Shown here piece after piece: positions 34,376 through 42,312 of a stretch of DNA of 64,000 bases. The number at the start of each line of letters is the position of its first letter. Positions within the stretch are counted from its first letter, which is position 1. The stretch is taken from contig CAWFFJ010000018.1 of the NCBI GenBank assembly GCA_963814875.1, forward strand, positions 248,001-312,000. Reading direction: 5' to 3'. The notes beneath the pieces were generated by a model. The model was not told the origin of the DNA. It saw only the letters and a list, made by a program, of their open reading frames with translations, and did no database searches. Both the position numbers and the translations under genes were made by a program. Source of the stretch: CAVSIS01 sp963814875. Lineage in GTDB: Bacteria > Acidobacteriota > Thermoanaerobaculia > Thermoanaerobaculales > Sulfomarinibacteraceae.

Positions 34376-34450
34376 GCACCGCCTGCCGCAGAGCCCACAA
34401 GGAACGGTCGCCCATGGAACTCGCCTAGCCGGGCTCTGCGGAGGCGGTGC
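34376..34450 (-). terminator. Long hairpin after guaB: dispersed inverted repeat, copy 2
   Basis: The left arm on the plus strand is GCACCGCCT, one extra G, then CCGCAGAGCCC (34376-34396). The right arm is GGGCTCTGCGG followed by AGGCGGTGC, ending at 34449-34450. Together they form a stem of 20 base pairs with a single bulge around a 34-base loop. It abuts the guaB stop codon (34450-34452), so it would fold in the guaB mRNA tail. Only three T follow the stem. The inner 11-base arms are identical to copy 1 at 27472-27529. Confidence 0.7.
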
Positions 34451-35916
34451 TAGCGGTCCGTACGGTAGTTCGGCGCCTCTTTGGTGATGACCACGTCGTG
34501 GGCGTGGGACTCGCGCAGCCCGGCCGCAGTCACCCGCACGAAACGGGCCTTCTCGTGCAGCTCGGAAATGCTTGCGCATCCGGAAAGCCCCATCCCGGCA
34601 CGCAACCCACCGACCAGCTGGACGAGCTGGTCAGCAAGGGGGCCCTTGAACGGGACCATGCCCTCGATCCCTTCCGGGACGAGCTTGGCCCGGGCCTCGC
34701 CCTCCTGGAAGTAGCGGTCGCCCGAGCCCTCCTTCATCGCGCCGATGGAGCCCATCCCACGATAGGCCTTGAAGGTCCGGCCCTGGTAGAGGATCTGCTC
34801 GCCCGGCGACTCCTCGACGCCGGCGAACAGCGAGCCGACCATCACCACATCCGCACCCGCGGCGAGAGCCTTTGCGAGGTCACCGGAGTACCGGATGCCA
34901 CCGTCGGCGATGATCGGCACGCCGTGCGCATGAGCCTCTTCGGCGCACGCGTTCACCGCGGTGATCTGGGGCATGCCGCCCCCGGTCACGACGCGAGTGG
35001 TGCAGATCGAACCGGGGCCGATGCCCACCTTCAGACAGTCCGCTCCGATCGAGATCAGGTCGCGCGCCGCCTCGGCGGTGGCGATGTTGCCGACGATCAG
35101 TGGGGCATTCGGGAAGTCCCGCTTGACCCGTTCGACGGCCTCCATGACACCGCGCGAGTGCGCGTGTGAGCTGTCCAGGCACAGTGCGTCGACGTGGCGT
35201 TCGATCAGCGCCGCGCAGCGCTCGGCGAGGTCCACAGAGACCCCGATCGCCGCGGCAACCCGCAGCCGTCCATAGCGGTCCTTGCAGGCGTTGGGGTACT
35301 CCTGCGCCTTCTTGATGTCCTTGACCGTGATGAGACCTTTGAGGTTGCCCTCGTCGTCGACCACCAGCAGCTTCTCGATTCGATGGCGGTGGAGCAGCGC
35401 CTTGGCCTCCTCGAGCGTGGTCCCGACCGAGGCCGTGACGAGGTTGTCCTTGGTCATGAAGTCGGCGATCGGGCGGTGCACCTCGGTGCAGAATCGGAGA
35501 TCGCGGTTGGTCAAGATGCCGACCAGCTGGCCCTGCCGGTTGACCACCGGCAATCCCGAGATCCGGTAGCGGGCCATGACATCGAGCGCATCCTCGACTG
35601 GGCGCTCGGGAAAGATCGTGACCGGGTCGACGATCATCCCGGATTCGGACCGCTTGACCCGGTCGACCTCCTCGGCCTGGCGCTCGATCGCCATGTTCTT
35701 GTGGATCACCCCGAGACCACCGTGCTGGGCCATGGCGATCGCCATCGCCGACTCGGTGACGGTGTCCATCGCCGCTGACACGATTGGCAGGGACAGCTTC
35801 ACCCGCCCAGGAATCAGGGTGGTCGAGACATCGACGAGGTTCGGATGCACCTCGGAGCGACTCGGGACCAGCAGTACATCGTCGAAGGTCAATCCGACGG
35901 GAATCTCGCGGTTCAT
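34450..35916 (-). CDS. guaB: Inosine-5'-monophosphate dehydrogenase
   Basis: 488 residues. It oxidises IMP to XMP with NAD, the committed step to GMP. A tandem CBS pair (about 95-210) is inserted in the TIM barrel. The active-site loop is VGIGPGSICTTRVVTGGG with the catalytic Cys, and the flap has YRGMGSIGAM. The start ATG is only six bases after the secA stop, so it is probably transcribed with secA. A strong hairpin follows the stop codon. Confidence 0.97.
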   Translation of the reverse strand: MNREIPVGLTFDDVLLVPSRSEVHPNLVDVSTTLIPGRVKLSLPIVSAAMDTVTESAMAIAMAQHGGLGVIHKNMAIERQAEEVDRVKRSESGMIVDPVTIFPERPVEDALDVMARYRISGLPVVNRQGQLVGILTNRDLRFCTEVHRPIADFMTKDNLVTASVGTTLEEAKALLHRHRIEKLLVVDDEGNLKGLITVKDIKKAQEYPNACKDRYGRLRVAAAIGVSVDLAERCAALIERHVDALCLDSSHAHSRGVMEAVERVKRDFPNAPLIVGNIATAEAARDLISIGADCLKVGIGPGSICTTRVVTGGGMPQITAVNACAEEAHAHGVPIIADGGIRYSGDLAKALAAGADVVMVGSLFAGVEESPGEQILYQGRTFKAYRGMGSIGAMKEGSGDRYFQEGEARAKLVPEGIEGMVPFKGPLADQLVQLVGGLRAGMGLSGCASISELHEKARFVRVTAAGLRESHAHDVVITKEAPNYRTDR

Positions 35917-35922
35917 CTCGCA

Positions 35923-38709
35923 CTACCCTCCCGCGCCCTGCTGGGCTCCGTGACAGTGCTTGTACTTCTTACCCGACCCGCACGGACATGGATCGTTGCG
36001 CCCGACCTTGGGCTGCGTCCGTCGGACCGTCGCCGGTTTGGTCGGACCGCCGACGGGAGCATTGGCCACGCGCTCCTGCTGGGCGTGGGACTCGGCGAGG
36101 CCTCGCGCCTCCGGATGGGACAGCGTGGCCGCCACCCCACGCCGGCGGAACTGGAGATCCTCGACCGGCTCGGCGTGGTAGAGGAAGGTCACGACGTGGT
36201 CCTCGACCCGCTCCCACATGCCCTCGAAGAGCGAGTAGGACTCCCGCTTGTACTCGACCAGCGGGTCACGTTGGCCGTACGCTCGCAGGCCAATGCCCTC
36301 CCGCAGGTGGTCGAGCGCGAGCAGGTGGTCCTTCCACTGCCGGTCCACCGTGTCGAGCATGAGGAACTTCTCGAGCCTGGAGAACTGGTCGTCTCCGAAG
36401 CTCTCCACGCGGCTGATGTAGTGCGCCTTCACGCCGTCGCCCAGGAGCTGCTCGAGCTCCGGTCGCGCGACCGTGCTCCAGTCGACGCCGAGCGCTGTCG
36501 CCGAGGTTCCGAAGTAGCGGCTGAACTCGGTTTCGAACGCCGCGGTCGCCCAGTCGCCGGGATCGGCCTCCTCGGGACAGTGACGGTCAATCAGGCTGCC
36601 GATGATGTCGTCCACCACGCGCAGGATGTAGCCTCGGCCCTCGGTGCCGTCGAGAATCTCGCGACGCAGCCGGTAGACCGCCTCGCGCTGCTTGTTCATG
36701 ACGTCGTCATACTCGAGGAGGTGCTTGCGGGTCTCGAAGTTCCTGCCTTCGACCTGCTTCTGCGCGCGTTCGATCGACTTGCTGACGAGACGCGACTCGA
36801 TCGGGATGTCCTCCTCCATCCCGAGACGATCCATCATCTTGCGCACCCAGTCGGAAGCGAAGATGCGCATGAGGTCGTCCTCGAGCGAGAGGAAGAAGCG
36901 TGAGCTCCCGGGATCGCCTTGGCGACCCGACCGCCCTCGGAGCTGGTTGTCGATCCGGCGGGACTCGTGACGCTCGGTACCGATGATGTGCAGCCCTCCC
37001 GCTGTGAGCACCTTCTGCTTCTCCCCGCTGCAGCTCCGGGTGTAGCGCTCGATCGCCTCGGCGTAGGCCTCCGGATCCGCGACCGGATCAGCCTCCACCT
37101 TGGCGAGGGCCTCGGGGCTGCCTCCGAGCACGATGTCGGTACCGCGCCCTGCCATGTTGGTGGCGATCGTCACCGCCCCGGCGCGACCCGCCTGGGCGAC
37201 GATCTCGGCCTCACGTTCGTGGTACTTGGCGTTCAGTACCACGTGCTTCACCTTACGCCGCTGCAGCATCTTCGCCAGCCGCTCGGACTTCTCGATTGAG
37301 ACCGTACCGACCAGCACTGGTTGACCCTGCTCGTGGCGCTCCACGATCTCGTCGATGACCGCCTTGAACTTCTCCCCCTCGGTCTTGTAGACCACATCCG
37401 AGTTGTCGACCCGAACCATCGGTTGGTTGGTCGGGATGACCGCGACGTTGAGACCGTAGATCTTGTTGAACTCCTCCTCCTCGGTCTCGGCGGTGCCGGT
37501 CATACCGGCGAGCTTCTCGTACATCCGGAAGTAGTTTTGCAGGGTGATCGTCGCGAGGGTCTGGTTCTCGGACTGGATCTTGACCTTCTCCTTCGCTTCG
37601 ACCGCCTGGTGGAGACCGTCGGACCAGCGCCGGCCGGCCATCAGCCGACCGGTGAACTCGTCGACGATGATGACCTCGCCGTCCTTGACGATGTAGTCGC
37701 GATCGAGCTGGAACAGGGCGTGAGCACGCAGCGCCTGGTTGACGGCATGGAGGTTGTCGATCTGGGACGGGTCGTAGAGGTTGTCGACGCCGAGCAGCTT
37801 CTCCGCCCGCGCCATGCCCTGATCGGTGAGTGTGGCGGTGTGGGCCTTTTCGTCGACCAGGAAGTCTCCGGTGACCTCCTTGTTGCCGTGCTTGTCCTCG
37901 ATCTCCTCGCCCTTCTCGAGATTGGGGACGATCGCGTCGACGCGGTAGTAGAGGTCCACCGAGATCTCCGACGGCCCGGAGATGATCAGCGGCGTTCGGG
38001 CCTCGTCGACCAGGATCGAATCGACCTCGTCGACGATCGCGTAGATGTGTCCGCGCTGGGCCATCCGATCGAGGTCGAACTTCATGTTGTCGCGGAGGTA
38101 GTCGAACCCGAACTCGTTGTTGGTCCCGTAGGTGATGTCGGCGCCGTATGCCTCCTGGCGCTGGGCATCGTTCATGGCGTTCTGGATGCAGCCGACGGTG
38201 AGGCCGAGGAAGCGGTAGATGCGCCCCATCCAGTCGGCGTCGCGCCGGGCCAGGTAATCGTTGACGGTGATCAGGTGCACCCCGCGCCCGGTGATGGCGT
38301 TGAGCGCCACCGAGAGGGTCGCGACCAGGGTCTTGCCTTCGCCGGTCTTCATCTCCGCGATCCGGCCCTCGTGGAGCACGACGCCCCCGACCAGCTGGAC
38401 GTCGAAGTGACGCATCCCGAGAGTTCGGCGCGAGGCCTCCCGCACCAGGGCGAAGACCTCGACAAGCTCCTCGTCCAGGACCTCCTGCACGAGGTTCCGG
38501 CGCGGTTTGATGTCCTCCGGGAGCTCGGCGAGAGCAGAGCGGACGCGATCTCGGATCGCCGCGTACCGGGCCTTGATCTCATCGTCCGAGAGCTTCTCGA
38601 TCTCGGGCTCAAGGGCGTTGATCGCGGCAACGGTCGGCCGAATCCGCTTGAAGTCGCGCTCGTGCTTCGTCCCAAAGACGACGGCGAGGGCCTTTTCGGC
38701 TATGTTCAT
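35923..38709 (-). CDS. secA: Preprotein translocase ATPase SecA
   Basis: 928 residues, usual full length. It drives post-translational export through SecYEG. Walker A is MKTGEGKTLVA in the first nucleotide domain. VNDYLARRDADWMGRIY, DEVDSILVDEARTPLIISG and the helicase segments ATNMAGRGTDI and GTERHESRRIDNQLRGRSGR are all intact. The C-terminal tail has the zinc-binding DPCPCGSGKKYKHCHG that contacts SecB and lipid. The upstream M23 gene is separated by a hairpin terminator (38732-38749). Confidence 0.98.
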   Translation of the reverse strand: MNIAEKALAVVFGTKHERDFKRIRPTVAAINALEPEIEKLSDDEIKARYAAIRDRVRSALAELPEDIKPRRNLVQEVLDEELVEVFALVREASRRTLGMRHFDVQLVGGVVLHEGRIAEMKTGEGKTLVATLSVALNAITGRGVHLITVNDYLARRDADWMGRIYRFLGLTVGCIQNAMNDAQRQEAYGADITYGTNNEFGFDYLRDNMKFDLDRMAQRGHIYAIVDEVDSILVDEARTPLIISGPSEISVDLYYRVDAIVPNLEKGEEIEDKHGNKEVTGDFLVDEKAHTATLTDQGMARAEKLLGVDNLYDPSQIDNLHAVNQALRAHALFQLDRDYIVKDGEVIIVDEFTGRLMAGRRWSDGLHQAVEAKEKVKIQSENQTLATITLQNYFRMYEKLAGMTGTAETEEEEFNKIYGLNVAVIPTNQPMVRVDNSDVVYKTEGEKFKAVIDEIVERHEQGQPVLVGTVSIEKSERLAKMLQRRKVKHVVLNAKYHEREAEIVAQAGRAGAVTIATNMAGRGTDIVLGGSPEALAKVEADPVADPEAYAEAIERYTRSCSGEKQKVLTAGGLHIIGTERHESRRIDNQLRGRSGRQGDPGSSRFFLSLEDDLMRIFASDWVRKMMDRLGMEEDIPIESRLVSKSIERAQKQVEGRNFETRKHLLEYDDVMNKQREAVYRLRREILDGTEGRGYILRVVDDIIGSLIDRHCPEEADPGDWATAAFETEFSRYFGTSATALGVDWSTVARPELEQLLGDGVKAHYISRVESFGDDQFSRLEKFLMLDTVDRQWKDHLLALDHLREGIGLRAYGQRDPLVEYKRESYSLFEGMWERVEDHVVTFLYHAEPVEDLQFRRRGVAATLSHPEARGLAESHAQQERVANAPVGGPTKPATVRRTQPKVGRNDPCPCGSGKKYKHCHGAQQGAGG

Positions 38710-38731
38710 GCAACGTCCCCTATGGAAGAAT

Positions 38732-38749
38732 GCCGGGGCAAGCCCCGGC
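38732..38749 (-). terminator. Hairpin between the M23 peptidase gene and secA
   Basis: GCCGGGGC and GCCCCGGC with two bases between them form a very stable stem. On the minus strand it is followed by ATTCTTCC, a short T-rich tail. It lies 30 bases after the peptidase stop, consistent with an intrinsic terminator for that gene. Stems of this kind can also be dispersed repeats. Confidence 0.5.
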
Positions 38750-38778
38750 GTGACGCGGCGGACACGAGACGCTGCGAG

Positions 38779-39663
38779 CTAGAACGCGTCGAGGATGTAG
38801 TAGAGCGGATTGACCGCCCTTCCATCCACGTGGACCTCGTAGTGCAGGTGGGGCCCAGTTGAACGGCCGCTTGAGCCGAGGAGCCCGATCGTGTCGCCAC
38901 GCCGAACCTCGTCTCCGGGTTTCACCAGGATCTTGTCGAGGTGCCCGAAGACCGTCGTGTAGCCGAATCCATGGGAGAGCTTCACGACCCGTCCGAACCC
39001 GCCGTCCCTTCCCGAATAGACCACCACGCCGTCCGCGGTGGCGATCACCGGCGTACCGCGTCGCGCGGCGAGGTCGAGCCCCTTATGGAAGGCCTGTCGG
39101 CCCGTGAACGGGTCGGTCCGGCGTCCAAAACCGTCCGTAATGATGCCCATGACCGGAGCGACGGTCGGGGTCGAGCCGAATCTTCGCGCCTGCTCGTCCA
39201 GATGCTGTTCGACCTGGTCGAGCTGTTCCTCGATCCAACGACCCTGAAGGTCGAGGCGATCGGGAGACTCGGGAACGCGATCGTACGGACCGCCTCGACC
39301 CGCCTTCTCGGTGCGGTTCTCGGCAGCGTCAGTCTCCTCCGCTGAGCCGGTCTCCATACCCGCAGCGAGTGCCAGGCGAGCCGTTCGCTGCTCGAACTCG
39401 TCGAGCCGGGCCTGCACCCCGGAGACGGTCTGTTCGAGCTGTCGGTTGACGTCCGCGAGCTCTCGGTTCTCGGCCGTCAGCCGCTTGACCTGGGCACTGC
39501 GGCTGACCGCTGCCCCGCTGTAGAGGATGGCAACGATCGAGAGCATCAGCGCCAGCGCGACGCCGACCGAGGACAGCGCCAGGGTTCGGGTCGAGAAGGA
39601 CAGCTTGAGGAACTTGGCCTTGTTGTGGGGAACGATAATGATCGTGTTCAAGCGTCGCGGCAT
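38779..39663 (-). CDS. M23-family peptidoglycan endopeptidase, membrane-anchored
   Basis: 294 residues from ATG 39663, preceded by GGGGGA; the frame is open upstream without support. One membrane helix near 25-50, then a coiled coil (about 55-95, ENRELADVNRQLEQTVSGVQ), then the LytM/M23 domain. Its zinc motifs are HKGLDLAARRGTPV (H-x3-D) and GPHLHYEV (H-x-H). The GFGRRTDPFTGRQAF segment is typical of the family. It cleaves or regulates cleavage of peptide cross-links; coiled-coil M23 proteins can also be inactive activators, but the zinc ligands here are intact. Confidence 0.92.
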   Translation of the reverse strand: MPRRLNTIIIVPHNKAKFLKLSFSTRTLALSSVGVALALMLSIVAILYSGAAVSRSAQVKRLTAENRELADVNRQLEQTVSGVQARLDEFEQRTARLALAAGMETGSAEETDAAENRTEKAGRGGPYDRVPESPDRLDLQGRWIEEQLDQVEQHLDEQARRFGSTPTVAPVMGIITDGFGRRTDPFTGRQAFHKGLDLAARRGTPVIATADGVVVYSGRDGGFGRVVKLSHGFGYTTVFGHLDKILVKPGDEVRRGDTIGLLGSSGRSTGPHLHYEVHVDGRAVNPLYYILDAF

Positions 39664-39722
39664 GTTCCCCCAACCTCCGGATATAGACTGGGCCGCCTGG
39701 CCCGGAAACCACGGCGGAGGAG

Positions 39723-39752
39723 ATTGTGACACTGTGCCCGTGGCGGTGTCAA
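39723..39752 (-). promoter_or_regulatory. Sigma-70-type promoter of the M23 peptidase gene
   Basis: On the minus strand: perfect -35 TTGACA (39747-39752), an 18-base spacer and -10 CACAAT (39723-39728). It leaves a leader of about 53 bases before ATG 39663, in the 186-base gap after the Lon-like gene. Confidence 0.5.
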
Positions 39753-39849
39753 ACCTGGGGCCGATGATGACGATCTCGTGGCAAAACACGGACTTGGTCG
39801 AATGTTCCGCGAGGACCCGAGATCACAGCGGTCCGCTTCGCGTACTCGC

Positions 39850-42288
39850 TCATCCCTGCGCAGGAGTCCCTCCTCCACTCGGGGACGCCGACTCGCCGTT
39901 CCCGGCGCTGGCATCCCTGCCGCTCTTTCGCAGCAATCTCGCCATCTCGTCGAGCCGCTTCTGGCAACGACCGTAGACACTGCCCTCATCCCACTCACCG
40001 CCCTCGTTGCGCTTCCCCGCGGGCAGGCCGGTCAGAAGCTCGATGCCTTCCTCGACGGTCCCGACTGACCAGACGTGGAAACTGCTCGCGGCGACCGCCT
40101 CGACGACCTCGCTCGAGAGGTGGAGGTCTCCGACGTTGGTGTGGGGGACCATGACCCCCTGAGTTCCGGTCAGTCCACGGCTCGAGCACACCCGAAAGAA
40201 GCCCTCGATCTTCTCGTTGACTCCGCCGATCGCCTGCACCCTGCCGTACTGGTCGACTGAACCGGTCACCGCAACGTCTTGGCGTAGAGGCACCTCAGCT
40301 ATGGCGGACAGGATGGCGTAGACCTCGGTCGACGAGGCCGAGTCGCCGTCAACCCCACCGTAGCTCTGCTCGAAGGTGATGGAGCATCCCATCGCCAGCG
40401 GCGAGGTGCGGGCGAATGTACCGCGCAGGAACCCGGTCAGAATGCCGACGCCCTTGTCGTAGGTAGGCCCCGAAAGGCCGGCCTGACGTTCCACGTTGAT
40501 GACACCTTCGCGACCCAACCCGACCCGGGCCGTGATCCGGCTCGGGCGGCCGAAACGGTAGTGACCGAGGTCCCATACCGCGAGCCCGTTGACCTGGCCG
40601 ACCGCGGTGCCTTCAGTCTCGATGTGCACGACCTCCTCGGTGATGACCTCGTGCGCGCGATCCTCGGAGAGGCCGTGGCGGCGTCGATACGCCGCCTGGG
40701 CGGCCGCGACGTGCTCCCGGCCGACGACCTCGGCGTTGGCGGCCGTCGCCTGGAACGAGGCCTCGCGGAGCAGGTCCGAGAGGTCGGAAAAGCGGCTCGA
40801 GAAGCGGCGGCGCCAGCGCGCCATGCGCACCGCCTCCTCGAGCATCGCCGCCATGCCGCCGCGGTCCAAGTTCTTGAGGCCCTCCTCCGCACTGACCTTG
40901 CGGAGCACGCTGAGGATGTCGCAGGCGTTAGCCGGAGTTGGCAGCATCATCGAGTCGAAGTCGGCCAGGACCTTGAAGATCTTGGGAAAGTCGTGATCGT
41001 AGCGGTACAGGAGGTCGTACATCTGGCGGTCGCCGATGAGCACGACCTTGACCTGGAGCGGGATCGGCTCCGGCTTCAGCGTCGCCCCGCCAAGGATCAT
41101 CGACTCCATCGACTGGATCTGCACCCGGCCGTAGCGGAGGGCGCGCTTGAGCCCGGGCCACACGCGCGGCTCGAGCAAAACGTCCTCGGCACTCAGGACC
41201 AGGTAACCGCCGTTGGCCCGCAGCAGCGATCCTGCGCGGATGTGGGTGAAGTTGGTGACGGCCTCGCCGGCGGCGGTAACCATCCGCTCGATCGTACCGA
41301 AAAGGCGTGAGTAGGTCGGTTCGGTCTCGATCACGACCGGAGCACCCTCGGTGTCGGCATTGTCCACGGCGACGTTGACCTGCCATCTCACCAACCGGTC
41401 GCCGTCCTCGTCGTCACTGGAGATGAAGATCTCGTGGTTCTCCTCGAGGTCGCGCCGCAGCCCAGTGAGGTAGCTCTCGACGCGCGGGTCGGGAACCTCG
41501 CTGCGGATCCGCGCTACCGCAAAGTCCAGCGTCGGCTTGATCGCGTCGCGCCGAACCTCCTCCACACGCCGCTGGATCTCGCGGCGGAACGAGGCGACGC
41601 CGTGAAAGACCTCCTGAAGGCGGTCCACGAACTTGTCGTGCTCGGTACGCAGCTCCTGGGCCCGCTCCTGGGTCAGTGCACCTTGCTCGACCATGACCGC
41701 AAGCTGCTCGAGAGCGACCGGCTTGTCCCCGACGATCGGCAGGATCTCGGGCCGCGCCACCGGCCCCGCCTGGATCTGCACCAGTGAGAACCCCCCCTCG
41801 CGGACCTCGCTTTCGAACTTCTCGACCAGCGCGCGCTCCTGTTCCTGCAGGTCGGCGACCGCACGATCCACCCTCAGCCGGAACTCCTTGTCCTGGAAGA
41901 TGCCCGGGAGGTTCTCGCCGAGCTCCCGCACCAGCGCCGTCGTCGCCGCCTTCAGGCGGCAGCCGAGCCCTGCCTTGAGGAACAGCGCGCGGGGCTCCTC
42001 CGGGGTCCGAAAGTTGTGCACGAAGCAGACGTCGTCCGGCGGCTCGTGGTGGTTCGCCCGGCGGTCGAGAAAGCGCTTGATCGTCGTCAGCCGTCCCGTG
42101 CCGGCGAGGCCGGTGACGAAGACGTTGTACCCGACCCCGCGCATCGCGAGACCGAAGGCGATCGCTTCCACCGCCCGCTCCTGGCCGACGATCGAGTCCG
42201 CCGGCACGATCTGCTCGAGGGTGTCCGTTTCGAGCCAGTCATCCGGGCAGCGCCACGCCAGTTGGTCCGCTTTCAACTCCATCGCCAT
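39850..42288 (-). CDS. Lon-like AAA+ serine protease (COG1067 type)
   Basis: 812 residues, with a ribosome site GGGGGAGA before ATG 42288. The N-terminal ATPase region has a degenerate P-loop, VTGLAGTGRLTT, with Arg where Lys is usual; this substitution is common in the COG1067 family. The C-terminal Lon-type protease domain (about 590-770) has the Ser of GVDGDSASSTE and the Lys of IGGVNEKIEGFF as the catalytic dyad. The ATPase is interrupted by a large helical insertion (about 110-280). It is a cytoplasmic ATP-dependent protease distinct from LonA. It follows the MMPL exporter gene by 24 bases, last of pgsA-mmpL-lon. Confidence 0.9.
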   Translation of the reverse strand: MAMELKADQLAWRCPDDWLETDTLEQIVPADSIVGQERAVEAIAFGLAMRGVGYNVFVTGLAGTGRLTTIKRFLDRRANHHEPPDDVCFVHNFRTPEEPRALFLKAGLGCRLKAATTALVRELGENLPGIFQDKEFRLRVDRAVADLQEQERALVEKFESEVREGGFSLVQIQAGPVARPEILPIVGDKPVALEQLAVMVEQGALTQERAQELRTEHDKFVDRLQEVFHGVASFRREIQRRVEEVRRDAIKPTLDFAVARIRSEVPDPRVESYLTGLRRDLEENHEIFISSDDEDGDRLVRWQVNVAVDNADTEGAPVVIETEPTYSRLFGTIERMVTAAGEAVTNFTHIRAGSLLRANGGYLVLSAEDVLLEPRVWPGLKRALRYGRVQIQSMESMILGGATLKPEPIPLQVKVVLIGDRQMYDLLYRYDHDFPKIFKVLADFDSMMLPTPANACDILSVLRKVSAEEGLKNLDRGGMAAMLEEAVRMARWRRRFSSRFSDLSDLLREASFQATAANAEVVGREHVAAAQAAYRRRHGLSEDRAHEVITEEVVHIETEGTAVGQVNGLAVWDLGHYRFGRPSRITARVGLGREGVINVERQAGLSGPTYDKGVGILTGFLRGTFARTSPLAMGCSITFEQSYGGVDGDSASSTEVYAILSAIAEVPLRQDVAVTGSVDQYGRVQAIGGVNEKIEGFFRVCSSRGLTGTQGVMVPHTNVGDLHLSSEVVEAVAASSFHVWSVGTVEEGIELLTGLPAGKRNEGGEWDEGSVYGRCQKRLDEMARLLRKSGRDASAGNGESASPSGGGTPAQG

Positions 42289-42312
42289 CGTCGGTCTCCC
42301 CCGGCTACCGCG

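Noticed and set aside
39850..42288. Degenerate P-loop as a sign of a dead ATPase
   Set aside because: GTGR in place of GKT is common in the COG1067 Lon-like family, and the Ser-Lys protease dyad is intact.
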